A stretch of DNA of 64,000 bases, from contig OY282560.1 in assembly GCA_958295665.1 (NCBI GenBank), forward strand, positions 53,072,333-53,136,332, in the 5' to 3' direction. The translations under genes and the position numbers were made by a program. The number at the start of each line of letters is the position of its first letter. Position 1 is the first letter of the stretch. This DNA is from Tipula vernalis (lineage: Eukaryota > Arthropoda > Insecta > Diptera > Tipulidae). A model generated the notes under the pieces. That model was not told the DNA's origin and searched no databases. It worked only from the letters and a program-made list of their open reading frames with translations. Shown here piece by piece: positions 11,601 to 22,700 of this stretch.

Positions 11601-11850
11601 GATTTTTAGATGAAGTTCTGAACTAAGGCCAACTAGGATTCATCTTGGCTATTCCTTTACCGATTCTGATGAAATTTAACATGTGCGATCAAAATGGAAT
11701 TCTAAAATGATTTTTAGATGGGTTTCTGAAATATGAATCATTTAGGTGGAACTTAGCTATTCCTAAACCGATTGTGATGCAATTCAATATATGCGTTGGA
11801 AGTGGGATACTAAAATATGTTTTAGATAAAGTTATGGAATATGGCCAACA
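8690..11850 (-). repeat. 108-bp satellite array B (reverse), about 29 monomers
   Basis: Same satellite as array A but reverse complemented (GGAAATGGGATTCTAAAATG, GAAGTTCTGGAATATGGCCA). It has internal higher-order structure. Units spaced 648 bp apart (six monomers; compare 9851 with 10499) share private variants, and a segment at 8704-9016 is repeated 405 bp downstream with no difference that I can see. Phase slips and partial monomers occur toward the right end. Confidence 0.93.
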
Positions 11851-11965
11851 GCAGATAAACCTCGACAGCTGCATGGATTACGGAAACTGAATATATTTAA
11901 ATATATCAATATGAGTTACATAAAATAATAATTATTATAGATTACTTATATTGACATATGTTTAT
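11845..11965 (-). repeat. Inverted-repeat arm of the satellite element (right)
   Basis: Reverse complement of parts of 6945-7190: CAGATAAACCTCGACAGCTG near 11852-11871, then AATATATTTAAATATATCAA near 11892 and a TAATAATTATTAT-type run. Confidence 0.7.
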
Positions 11966-12055
11966 ACATCTGCCGGAAAATTTAGTCGCGATCAAAAGAA
12001 AATAAGAAAAAATGGGTGACAGCACGCTAATGTTAGTGTAGGACCCCGGAATTAG
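11966..12055. other. Non-satellite spacer between oppositely oriented arrays
   Basis: About 90 bp of non-repetitive sequence (GGTGACAGCACGCTAATG near 12014) separates the reverse array on its left from the forward array on its right. Confidence 0.6.
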
Positions 12056-14100
12056 AAAAATCATTTTAGAATCCCATTTCCAACGAACATGTCAAATTGC
12101 ATCAGAATAGGCTAATAGGTATATGCCTTATTACAGAACTTTATCTAAAAATCATTGTAGAATCCCGTTTTCATCACACATGACAAATTTTCACTAAAAC
12201 CTGTTAAGAAAGAGCCAATTCCAACACAATTGGCCATATTCCAGAACTTTATCTAAAAATCATTTTAGAATCCCATTTCCAACGCACATGTCAAATTTCA
12301 CTCAAATCGGTTTAATAATAGCCAAGTTCCATACTAGTTGGTTATATTCCAGAACTTTATCCATAAATAATTTTAGAATCCCATTTCCAACGCACTTATA
12401 AAATTTCACTCAAATCGGTTAAGAAATAGCCAAGTTCCACCATAATTGGCCATATTCCAGAACTTCATCTAAAAATCATTTTAGAATCCCATTTCCAACA
12501 CACATGTCAAATTTCACTCAAATCGGTTAAGGAATAGCCAAGTTCCACCATAATCCGCCATATTCCAGAACTTCATCCGAAAATCATTTCAGAATCCCAT
12601 TTCCATTGCGCATTTTAAATTTCACTAAAATCGGTTAAGGAATAGCCAAGTTCTATCCCCATTGGCCATATTCCAGAACTTCATCTAAAAATCATTTTAG
12701 AATCCCATTTCCAACACACATGTCAAATTTCACTCAAATCGGTTAAGGAATAGCCAAGTTCCACCATAATTGGCCATATTCCAGAACTTCATCCGAAAAT
12801 CATTTTAGAATCCCATTTCTATTGCGCATTTTAAATTTTACTTAAATCGGTTAAGGAATTGCCAAGTTCCATCCCCATTGGCCATATTCCAGAACTTCAT
12901 CTAAAAATCATTTTAGAATCCCATTTCCAACGCACATGTCAAATTTCACTCAAATCGGTTAAAGAATAGCCAAGTTCCATCCTAGTTGTCCATATTCCAG
13001 AACTTTATCCACAAATCATTTTAGAATCCCATTTACAACGCACATGTCAAATTTCACTCAAATCGGTTAAGAAATAGCCAAGTTCCACCATAATTGGCCA
13101 TATTCCAGAACTTCATCTAAAAATCATTTTAGAATCCCATTTCCAACGCACATGTCAAATTTCACTCAAATCGGTTAAGGAATAGCCAAGTTCCACCATA
13201 ATTGGCCATATTCCAGAACTTCATCCGAAAATCATTTTAGAATCCCATTTCTATTGCGCATTTTAAATTTTACTTAAATCGGTTAAGGAATAGCCAAGTT
13301 CCATCCCCATTGGCCATATTCCAGAACTTCATCTAAAAATCATTTTAGAATCCCATTTCCAACGCACATGTCAAATTTCACTCAAATCGGTTAAAGAATA
13401 GCCAAGTTCCATCCTAGTTGGCCATATTTCAGAACTTTATCCATAAATTATTTTAGAATCCCATTTCCAACGCACATGTCAAATTTCACTCAAATCGGTT
13501 AAGAAATAGCCAAGTTTCACCATAATTGGCCATATTCCAGAACTTCATGTAAAAATCATTTTACAATCCCATTTCCAACGCACATCTCAAATTTCACTCA
13601 AATTGGTTACAGAATAGCCAAGTTCCATCCCCATTGGCCATATTCCAGAACTTCACCTAAAAATCATTTTACAATCCCAGTTCTATCGCACATGTCAAAT
13701 TTCACTAAAATCGGTTAAGGAATATCCAAGTTCCATTCCCCATTGGCCATATTCCAGAACTTCGTCTAATAATCATTGTAGAATCCCGTTTTCATCACAC
13801 ATGTCAAATTTCTCTAAAATCGGTTAAGGAATAGCCAAGTTCCATCACAATTGGCCATATTTCAGAACTTCATCTACAAATCATTTTAGAATCCCATTTC
13901 CAACGCACATGTCAAATTTCTCTAAAATCGGTTAAGGAATAGCCAAGTTCCATCCTAGTTGGCCATATTTCAGAACTTCATCTACAAATCATTGTAGAAT
14001 CCCATTTCCAACGCGTATGTCAAATTTCTCTAAAATCGGTTAAGGAACAGCCAAGTTCCATCACAATTGGCCATATTCCAGAAATTTATCTAGATATCGT
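12056..14100 (+). repeat. 108-bp satellite array C (forward), about 19 monomers
   Basis: Forward satellite with exact 108-bp spacing where I measured it (a unit boundary at 13076 recurs at 13184). A 432-bp (four-monomer) higher-order period is visible: the private variant TTCTATTGCGCATTTTAAAT occurs at about 12818 and 13250, and a related version occurs 216 bp before the first. Monomers at the right edge (13740-14100) carry a shared TCTCTAAAATCGG variant. Confidence 0.93.
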
Positions 14101-14410
14101 TTATCAAACTTTCTTTATTTATTGATATTTAAAGAGCAATTCCTGTGTTACAAAAAATTTTGCTCCCTAATGTATTTTCTACAATGGCTCTGTAGAATGG
14201 GTTGGGAGCGATATTTTTAGCTTTTACGCTCTCTGTTTTAAGAGCAAAATTAAAAATAAAAATTTAAATTACTTTGAAAGAGCGAAATAATTTTTTTTTG
14301 TGTTTATCATTAGAGGGTAAGAGCGTAAAAGCAAATTGAAAAAAAATTTTATTGGGAGCAAGAGCGAAAATTTTTATAAAGAGCTCTTAAAGAGCGATAA
14401 ATTTAAACTC
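14100..14410. repeat. AAGAGC-rich interruption, variant copy
   Basis: AT-rich DNA with repeated AAGAGCG/CGCTCT words (near 14270-14400). It interrupts the array between a partial monomer and another forward monomer. It shares word content but not a clear alignment with 8335-8690 and 14546-14915. Confidence 0.55.
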
Positions 14411-14545
14411 TGCCTAAAAATCAATTTAGAATCCCATTTACATCGCGCGTGTCAAATTTCACTAAAATCAGTTAAGGAATAGCCAAGTTCCATCCTAGTT
14501 GGCCATATTCCAGAACTTTACCCAAAAATCATTTTAGAATCCCAT
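14411..14545 (+). repeat. 108-bp satellite, final forward monomer
   Basis: A little over one forward monomer (AGAATCCCATTTACATCGCG near 14430, then GGCCATATTCCAGAACTTTA), running directly into the mirrored AAGAGC-rich element. Confidence 0.85.
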
Positions 14546-14915
14546 TTCCAATGCCCGTGCATATGTTCGCTAATAAAATAGTCTGGCTTTCTAAAGAAAT
14601 TTAGAAGGTTTTGAATGTAACCGTTTGCCGTAATAACAAGAGCAAGAGCGATATAATAATGACGTTTATATTCATCAGAGCAGAGCGTATTTATTTTCTT
14701 AATATAGCGCAATAACAAAGAGCGAAAATATGATAACACAAACGCAATAGTGGAAGAGCAAGAGCCTTATAATAAAAATAATGATCCAGTTCTTCAGAGC
14801 GATATTTTTTTTTTACAATATCGCTCTTTATAAAGAGCTTTTTTATAGTTTTTATTAGCGCTCTTGAACAAAAATGAAGAGCGAAGAGCAAAATGAAATC
14901 CCATTTTAAACTTTG
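14546..14915 (-). repeat. AAGAGC-rich element (copy 2, inverted)
   Basis: Near-complete reverse complement of 8335-8690: CAATGCCCGTGC next to satellite, TTCTTTAGAAA-type palindrome, CGCAATAACAAAGAGCGAAA near 14707-14727, and AATATCGCTCTTTATAAAGA near 14816-14836. Divergence is small (scattered substitutions), so the inverted duplication is fairly recent. Short ORFs here have no recognisable product. Confidence 0.8.
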
Positions 14916-14924
14916 GTTAAGACC

Positions 14925-15015
14925 TATTTGGTATTCTGCACGTAGTTACCGCTGTTATTAGTCTTAAAACACAGTCTTACATAGTATCGACAAATTTGAT
15001 GGTTTTAAGCATCAT
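14925..15015 (-). repeat. Dispersed repeat, inverted partner of 3516-3612
   Basis: Reverse complement of the 3516-3612 repeat, including TCTTAAAACACAGTCTTAC near 14962-14980. It follows directly after the AAGAGC-rich element. Confidence 0.65.
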
Positions 15016-15364
15016 AAATTGACATTACTGAAATAAAAAAGTGCCGGGAAATTTTGTAGGTGATAAATAAATATATCGATAAATAAAATTTTATAAAAAT
15101 TAAACTAACTGGTAAGTTTGAAATGTGTAATAAATAATAATTGTTTAATTAAAATGGTGTGCGTTCGTACTCGTTTCTTGAATTGAAGCACTAAACCAAA
15201 AAATTTTAGTGCTGTTAAATAAAATAAAAAGAATTATAAAACACAAGCCATTTATTGTATTTATTTTTTTAAGGAGCCGATTTAAGCGAGGAAGAAAAGT
15301 AAGTTTTTTCAAGTTTAATAGTAACTAAGTTAGTTAGGTAACTAATAGTTTAGTAATAACTAAG
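15016..15364. other. AT-rich DNA, right edge of the insertion
   Basis: No gene seen. Repeated AACTAAGTT/TTAGTAATAAC words at 15316-15364 precede the restart of gypsy pol. Confidence 0.5.
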
Positions 15365-17095
15365 TTTGATGTATTATCTAATCCGAAAACCGAAATTTAT
15401 GTCAATGATCGCCTTAACGTTATCGAAAAGTCAATCAAATTGAATTTAACGATATTTTCTACCTTCCTGGTGATAGTTTATCAATCATAGCTAATTCAAA
15501 CGTAATCAATGTCAAGCCTTATCGCCTGCCATTTTCTGCAAAAGAAGAAATTAACAAGCAAATCGATAAGATACTGAAAGATGGAACAATTGAACATAGT
15601 AAAAGTGGATGGAATTCTCCTCTTCTTGTGGTTCCTAAGAAATCATCAGCGGATGGCCATAAGAAATTTAGAGTTATCGTGGATTTTCATCGTCTTAACG
15701 AGATCACATTAAGCGAAATGTACCCACTGCCTAATATAGTCGATATATTAGACCAGTTGGGGAAAGCTAATTATTTTTCGACGTTACATCTTGCTGATGG
15801 ATATCATCAAGTGCCAATGAATCCAGCAGATAAATGTAAACCGCGTTTAGTACAGACGCAGGACATTTTCACTTTAATCGCATGCCGTTTGGTTTAAAAG
15901 GTACACCATGTACATTTCAACGACTTATGAACAATGTTCTGTCAGGACTTACTGGGTTACGATGTTTTGTGTACATGGATGATGTTGTTGTGTACAGATA
16001 TGATCTAGATGATCATAATAAAAAAATAATTGGTGTGTTCAATAGATTTCGACAATATAGTCTCAAATTAAATCTTGAAAAATGTAACTTTTTACGCCGC
16101 GAGATAGTATATAGTATCTCGGACATATCATTACCCCAGAAGGCATAAAGCCTCACGAAACGTCAGTCGTTTACGTAAGGGCATTTCTTGGCTTGTGCGG
16201 ATATTATAGAAGGTTTATAAATAATTTTTCTAAACTCGCAGAACCTTTAATTGCATTAACCAGAAAAAATATTTCGTTTATTTGAGATGCATTTTGTGAC
16301 GAATCTTTTCGTATTTTAAAAGAACTCCGATTTTGCAGTATCCGGACTTCTCCTAGGAATTTATTATTACGACAGATGCCAGTGACATTTCTTTAGGAGC
16401 AGTGTTATCACAAGAAAAAGAAAATAATGATTTGCCGATGGGATACACTAGTCGCATTCTCAATAAAGCTGAGCGAAACTACTCAACAGTGGAGAAGGAG
16501 ATGCTCGCGATTATTTACGCTGTGGAAAGATTTCATTTACATATACGGCCGAAGTTTTATAATCCGAACAGACCATAAACCATTAGTTTGGCTAGGGAAA
16601 AGCACAAATCCTACCAGATGAATCACTCGATGGAGACTTTTGATGGATGATTATGATGCGAGAATTGAGTTCAAATCGGGAAAGTGCAGCCTCAGTCGAG
16701 TCGCCATACCGAATTCTGAAGTCAAGGTTATAACGAGGTCTAAAACGAAAATTGAAAATTCTACAAATCAGGACAGTTCGTTGGTGACAAAAATTGTACC
16801 AGAAAATTCAAATAAATCTGATAATACTTCCAAAATTATTTATTTGACGGACGAAAATCAGATTAATCAAATTATTGATGAATATCATGTTAGTCCATTA
16901 GGTGGTCACATGGGTATTCTTCGTACTTTTAGCCGAATTAAATCATACTATTAATTTCTTGCAATGTATAGTCGAATCAAACATTTTATTAAAAAATGCA
17001 AAAATTGTCAGATAAATAAAGTTGGCCAGTCTACGAAATGCGAAATGAAAATCACAGATACACTCACCAAATTTTCGATTGCCGAAAGTAAAAAT
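15365..17095 (+). pseudogene. Ty3/gypsy pol: reverse transcriptase, RNase H, start of integrase (broken)
   Basis: This continues the gypsy copy begun at 5122. Blocks in order: DVLSNPKTEIYVNDR (from 15369); IFYLPGDSL; KPYRLPFSAKEEINKQIDKI; WNSPLLVVPKK near 15611-15643; reverse transcriptase with YFSTLHLADGYHQVPM near 15772-15820; frameshift near 15850; MPFGLKGTPCTFQRLM near 15882; catalytic FVYMDDVVVY near 15967-15996; frameshift and stops near 16110-16150; LGLCGYYRRFINNF near 16189; RNase H with [15 protein letters not shown] near 16368-16412; [10 protein letters not shown] near 16567-16597. Integrase starts with an HHCC zinc finger (HVSPLGGH near 16887; CKNC near 16996). Then homology stops abruptly near 17095, so most of integrase and any downstream ORF are deleted. 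Many stops make it dead. Confidence 0.9.
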
Positions 17096-17350
17096 TAGCG
17101 TACACAGAAATAGAGCTGTGTAAATATTGTGAAGAAGAAAAGTTGTAAGAGAGTTCATCTGTATTAGTATGATTCGCTAATACTTAACGCATAGTACATT
17201 CTGTATATATAGAATGTAAATTGTGGTATAATCAGTCCAGTCGCCGCGGCCTGATGAGAAGATTGATTTTTTCATAATCATAAGTTCATCAGTTCGAAAC
17301 TGGATTGAATTCTCTTACAATCTTCGGAACATATTAAAATCATAGTATCG
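17096..17350 (+). repeat. LTR-like repeat after truncated gypsy pol
   Basis: About 255 bp matches the reverse complement of 44690-44965 with few differences. It follows directly after truncated integrase, as expected for a 3' LTR joined by an internal deletion. The nested words TGTAAGAG (17143) and CTCTTACA (about 17313-17320) could be LTR ends. The similarity between the two copies extends beyond them on both sides, so boundaries are unresolved. It contains the hammerhead-like fold at 17233-17307. Confidence 0.6.
17233..17307 (+). ncRNA. Hammerhead-ribozyme-like fold in LTR-like repeat (copy 1)
   Basis: The two invariant hammerhead blocks are present: CTGATGA at 17251-17257 and GAAA at 17296-17299. 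Outer strands 17233-17241 and 17299-17307 form nine base pairs (one G-U) in the stem III position. Its inner edge gives the canonical AGTC cleavage context, with C17 at 17242. The stem I region is the 8-nt self-complementary GCCGCGGC; stem II starts with GAA/TTC. The order matches a type III hammerhead. Weak points: stem I is very short, and CTGATGA can also pair with TCATCAG at 17286-17292, a competing hairpin. Activity is inference. Confidence 0.5.
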
Positions 17351-19275
17351 TTAAGCCTAGCAATTTTCCAAATTTATCAAATTTTTTTAATTACTAATTT
17401 AATGGTTTAGTAATTTAGTCCCAAAAATGGGCAAAACATGATTTATTTTTCTACAACAATAAACTAAATAATTTGTTGAAATTAAATTGCGAGAAGTGTT
17501 TCCTCGGTTGAGACACCACACAAAGTTTATCTATTTTAATTGTTTTTGAATAGCTAAAATTTCGAGAAATATTTTTAGAATTTTGAAAGTGACCCCATTA
17601 CATCCAATTTAATTTCGAATCAAGTCATTTAATTAAATGCATCAGTCGTTGGATTATATAAATCCTATTTTATAGCTGCAGATTAAATTAGAAACCGATA
17701 AAAGTGTGCACATAAATAATTTTCAAGAGGTCACTTCAGATTTGGAATCATTTATTACAGAAAATTAATGAAAATTTTACGTTGATTTCAAATACAAAGG
17801 AATTAAAAATGTGGTTAACAATTAATGTGTATTATATACACTATATAGCAAACAGGCACACAAATATAGCAAAGTAATTAATTAGAATGATTATAATAAG
17901 AAAATAATTTGTTACCAGTGTATATAACACAATAATAATTCATTCATTCGTAACTAAAATAAAATAAATTTATTTATGGTATATAAATAAACACGTCTAC
18001 ACCAATAATAATTAAAGAACTAAATTAAATGATTTTCTTCGTGCTATAAACTCTATTTGGTTTTTTTTTTTTTTCAGTATGGTACCATATGATGGTATTT
18101 TCCTCCTTCCGAAATGTGTACATATTTACAATTTTCTATAATGTCGTAAACGTGCATTGCGCGCGCGCATTGTAAATTCTCAAGAATAAGAAAATTAAAA
18201 AAAATTCCGGGAAAGTATTTTAATAGTAATTAAGTTATCTATTAATATCAAAAAAAAAAAAAAAAAAAAAAAATTGAAAAACTAAAAATACAAACATTTT
18301 CCCGAGATATTTTTAATTTTCGTTAAGACTACTTATTAATGCATATTATAATATAACAATAAATGAAAATGAAAATTTTTTTTTTCTTTATTTCACTGTG
18401 CGCCGTGCTGAGGAACAAGAAAAAGTTATTAATAGTACCAACAGTTTTTTTTTTTTTTTTTTTTTTCTTAAACCCTGTACTCTATAAGAGGCAGATATTA
18501 TACATTGTGTACTATGCAATTAAATTAAATAGTAATAATAATTGAAAATGTTGGAAATTAAAAGTTCTCGAGAAATCCAGAGTTCCATTATAATGAGATT
18601 ATTTTTTTTGTTTTTTGTTTTGTTTGTGCTCTGAATGGGTGTTGTGGGGGGAAAATAATCAGAAGAACTATTTTTAACTTATTTAAAATTATAAACATTA
18701 TGTCTGCTATAAATAATCTATAAAAACAGTAATCTTATATAATTAATAAAAATTAAAAATAAAAAACTTTGTCTGTGTTATTCACTTAATGTCATAACAA
18801 ACAATTAATATTACATTTTTAATGGCGGATCAAGTATCAATATTTTTTTATTTGTATGATTAATCGTACCGATCTCATTTAATCATCACAATTTATTTAT
18901 TATTTACACGTGTTTGAGTACGTTGAATGAATCAACATTTGTATCACATTTTTATAATTCGATTATCAAAAATCAATTAGAAACAAAAAAAAAAATCAGA
19001 TACGATGGTACGAGGTATCTGCTCGCCATTTTGGCGGAAAGTCGCAATTACTCGAACCATCATTATTTCACAGCTCACAATCAGTGCTGTCGCAGTGAGT
19101 ACGATCGGAGTATTTGTACTATTTTCGCCAGCTTACTCCTGTACTCCACTATTTCATTTTGTACTCCCATTTTCTAATAACTGCTATACTTATAAACCTT
19201 TACACAAGAAGAGAAAGTTGTATGGTAGTTTGGATTTATGCAGTGTGACATGGAAAATTTCACTCATCCACTACA
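17351..19275. other. AT-rich intergenic DNA, no gene recognised
   Basis: Contains homopolymer runs (T near 18062, A near 18249-18273, T near 18376 and 18446-18466), a GCGCGCGCGC run near 18158, and several short ORFs without recognisable motifs. The stretch 19000-19275 is less AT-rich but shows no family match. It ends at the BEL target site. Confidence 0.5.
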
Positions 19276-19280
19276 CCTTT

Positions 19281-19562
19281 TGTTGGAGACGTTAAATGAA
19301 CGTCATTTCGTCGACTGTGTCACCATCTATCGGTGGACACAACATATCAAATATACACGTCCGACAACACTAAAACAACCACAACATCGGACAACACTTC
19401 AACCAGCTGTCAAAAGCTGTCATCGTTTTTCTTTCTTCTTCAACCAACTCTCGTTCGAGCAACACGGTTAAATCGAGAAATATAATAAATAAATAAATAA
19501 AATAGTATTGTGTTCTTTTCATTTTTTCTGGTCGTGTTGCTCACCTACAAAACACATCAACA
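19281..19562 (+). repeat. BEL/Pao 5' LTR
   Basis: Starts TGTTGGAGACG and ends CACATCAACA. Contains a tandem AATAAATAAATAAATAAA run near 19480-19500 that supplies polyadenylation signals, then a GT-rich stretch. Nearly identical to 25005-25286. Confidence 0.96.
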
Positions 19563-19565
19563 TTT

Positions 19566-19583
19566 TGGTCCTTCGAGCCGGAT
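19566..19583 (+). promoter_or_regulatory. Primer-binding site for tRNA-Tyr
   Basis: Three bases after the 5' LTR, TGGTCCTTCGAGCCGGAT is complementary over 18 nt to the 3' end of animal tRNA-Tyr including CCA. That tRNA's acceptor stem begins CCTTCGA; the match is from my knowledge of the tRNA. Confidence 0.85.
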
Positions 19584-19778
19584 ATACAAATCCGCTAACA
19601 ATCAACATCGTGGTTACTATCATCGTGCCGTGCCATTACAAATCTTGAAGAAGCAACAACAAACCTCGTGGGTAAGAACTTTTGTTGTGGTTAAGTGCGT
19701 GCAAAGTTCAAACAGTGCGAATTATTAAAATTTCGTGTGCATAAGTTCGGTTGGTGAAACGTACATAACCTAGTGACA

Positions 19779-22700
19779 ATGACGGCTCGAGTCAAGCAAG
19801 CATCGCTACAACGGGTACTCGAACGAGCAGTACGCAAGAGCAAGGAGCTCTCAATTGACACACCAGGCGTAAGCGAGGACTTTGTACAGACGCAGATGGA
19901 CCACGTGGCGTCCCGTTTCAAGGAATTCAGCGACATACAAGATCAGATCGAAGCTGTATATGGTAATGAAGAACTTGAGAGAGAGTACGGGACACGCGAG
20001 CAAGCCGAAGAATATTACCTCGTGGCAACATCGAATTTCAAGACAATTAAGAGACAACTGGCAGTCACCATCGAGAATCGGCAGGATGACGTTAGACCTG
20101 CACACGCACAACAGTCGTTCGATACACAGCTGCCTCGAATCAAAATTCCAATTTTTGACGGCGAATACACGAATTGGCCTGAATTCGAAAATTTATTTGT
20201 CGACATAGTTCACAAACACAAACAGTTAACAAATTCGCAGAAGTTGCACTACTTAAAGGCGAATTTAACTGGAGATGCAGCATCGTTGCTGAAGTCCGTG
20301 AGCATCACCAACGAGAATTACGAGGAAGCATGGCGCATTCTACGGGATCGATATAATCATCGTCGATTCATCATCGATAGTCATCTTCGACAATTCAGAA
20401 CTATGCCTGCTCTTCAAGTCGAATCAGCTGTGGGATTGCGCAAAATCTTTGACACAACGACCGATACCGTTCGCAGTCTTAAGGTTTTGGGAGTACCGGT
20501 CACCACATGGGATATTATCTTGATTAATATCATCGCCGATAAATTGGATCCAGAAACCCACCGACAGTGGGAGATAACACTAACTCGATCCGAGTATCCA
20601 TCATACGAAGATCTGATCAAATTTCTGAACGCCCGATGGCAATCATTGGAGATGATTTCCATGACAAGAACTGAATCAAGCACATCACAGTCGATTAAAG
20701 AGGTTCCATCATCAACGCATTCGCCACGCACTCGAGCATTTCGTAAACCTGACACGCAATCAACTCGTTCACTCATCGTTACTTCGGACTCTCGCATCGT
20801 ACCGTGTCAAGTTTGTGCTGGATCTCACAACGTGTTCCAGTGCGATCAGTTCAAACCTCTTACATTCGAAGGAAGGTCAAATCTTGTACGAGAAAAGAGA
20901 CTGTGCTTCAACTGCCTGCGCAAAGGCCACACCAGTTCGGATTGCAAATCCACCATGTGCCGAGTTTGCAATAAAAGACACCATACGCTATTACACAACT
21001 CGAATCCAAATCCTCAATCATCATCCGTCGAATCATCATCAGAAACTCCGGTCACTACGAACCACGTCGCATCGCCATTCACGGATGTTCTGCTTGCCAC
21101 AGCAATCGCTATCGTATCGCACTCCAATCAAAATTTCATCGTTCGAGCTCTATTGGATTCGGGATCCCAGGTCAGTTTTATATCGGAGAGTGCAGCAAAT
21201 CGCATCGGATTAGCGAGAAGACCAGCCACAGTTAAAATCAATGGAATTTGTGCAAGGGAGGCGTCTATCTCGCGTTCAATTACCGACCTCGTACTACACT
21301 CTAGAATCGATCCAATATTTTCAACCACGATTACAGCTCTGATCGTCGAGAAGATCACAGGCATATTGCCATCACAACCAATCGACACACATCAATGGTC
21401 ACATTTAAATCAATTAGAACTTGCCGATCCTCACTACTATCTTCCCAATAAGATAGACATTTTGCTTGGAGCTGATGTCATTGGAATGCTTCAGAAGGAT
21501 GGTTGCATCAGCGGAGTCAACGGTTCACCATTTGCACAAAATACAAAATTCGGCTACATCCTATTCGGCAAGGTGGAGCGCAGAACAACCAATCAACCAT
21601 CCAGTCTAGTAGCTACGATCGATGACTACAACACCATCGACAAGACACTGAGGTCATTTTGGGAAATCGAAGACGTTCGTTCAACTCGAGAATTAACACA
21701 CGATGAGTCAGAATGCGAACGCCACTACGAATCGACACATTATCGCAACAAAGACGGAAGATACACAGTATTCTTACCATTCAACGAAAACTCGTCACCC
21801 CTTGGCAGATCACGAGAGGATGCAGTGCTGCGATTACAACAGATGGAACGCCGGTTTGCCAAGAATCAACAACTACATGATAAATACAACAAGTTCATGC
21901 AGGACTACCTGGAATCGGGTCACATGGAGGAAGTGCTAGCTGAAGATCACAACAACTCGTCGGAGCAGACGTGCTATCTTCCCCATCACGGCGTCATGCA
22001 GCGCAAACTGCGAGTGGTATTTGATGCCTCGCACAAAACAACAACCGGCATATCGCTTAATCAGAAGCTTCGCACTGGTCCCAAGCTGCAACAAAATGTC
22101 TTCGAAATACTAACTCCTTTTCGCAAACACAAATTCGTTTTCGTTTCAGATATTAAGCAGATGTATCGGCAGATCCTAATGGCGCCCGAACACAGAAATT
22201 ATCAGAGGATCGTATGGCGACCGTCCCCACATGAGCCAGTTCGTGATTATCGTTTGTGCACGGTCACTTATGGTACTGCCAGCGCTCCGTATCTCGCAAT
22301 TCGAACCATTCATCAGTTAGCACGAGACGAGCAGGAGAAATACCCAATTGCAGCCAACGTCGCATCGACAGATTTTTACGTTGACGATCTGATGACCGGC
22401 TCAGACAACATCGCGAATCTAATTGAAATCCAGAGGCAAATGGTGCAACTGCTACGATGTGGTGGCTTCGAACTACGAAAGTGGTCTTCAAACAGCCAGC
22501 AACTTCTAAACGAGATACCAATCGAATTCCGCGAGCATCAGGGTGAACTCGAGCTAAACTGGGACGATTCAGTCAAAACACTTGGTGTACATTGGTCCCC
22601 TTCGGCAGATTGTTTCGGATTCAATATTAGCCCAACATCAGAATTTCGCGCGCCAACCAAACGAACGATATTATCGCAGGCGTCAAGGATATTCGATCCG

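Larger units (their letters stand above)
6748..15365. mobile_element. Compound 8.6 kb satellite-rich insertion splitting the gypsy copy
   Basis: Gypsy protein homology ends near 6747 and restarts near 15365. Between them lie a GC-rich block (6755-6930), an inverted-repeat pair (6945-7190 with 11845-11965), about 60 monomers of the 108-bp satellite in both orientations, three AAGAGC-rich segments, and a dispersed repeat near 14925-15015. No protein-coding sequence is present. It is probably several nested insertions rather than one element. Target duplication is not identifiable by eye. Confidence 0.65.

Noticed and set aside
11689..11874. 61-codon minus-strand ORF
   Set aside because: A chance frame through degenerate satellite at the array edge.
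7060..14545. CRISPR-like array
   Set aside because: Units are contiguous 108-bp satellite monomers without unique spacers, and the organism is eukaryotic.
14518..14891. Two overlapping minus-strand ORFs of 66-73 codons
   Set aside because: They fall in the AAGAGC-rich inverted repeat; the mirrored copy at 8335-8690 does not keep the frames.
5122..17350. Treating the split gypsy copy as one element with an envelope gene
   Set aside because: Homology stops in the integrase zinc-finger region at about 17095 and no envelope-like frame follows.
22378..22400. CTGATGA word inside the BEL polyprotein as a further hammerhead core
   Set aside because: It encodes part of the YVDD region of reverse transcriptase and has no GAAA block or closing stem at a suitable distance.
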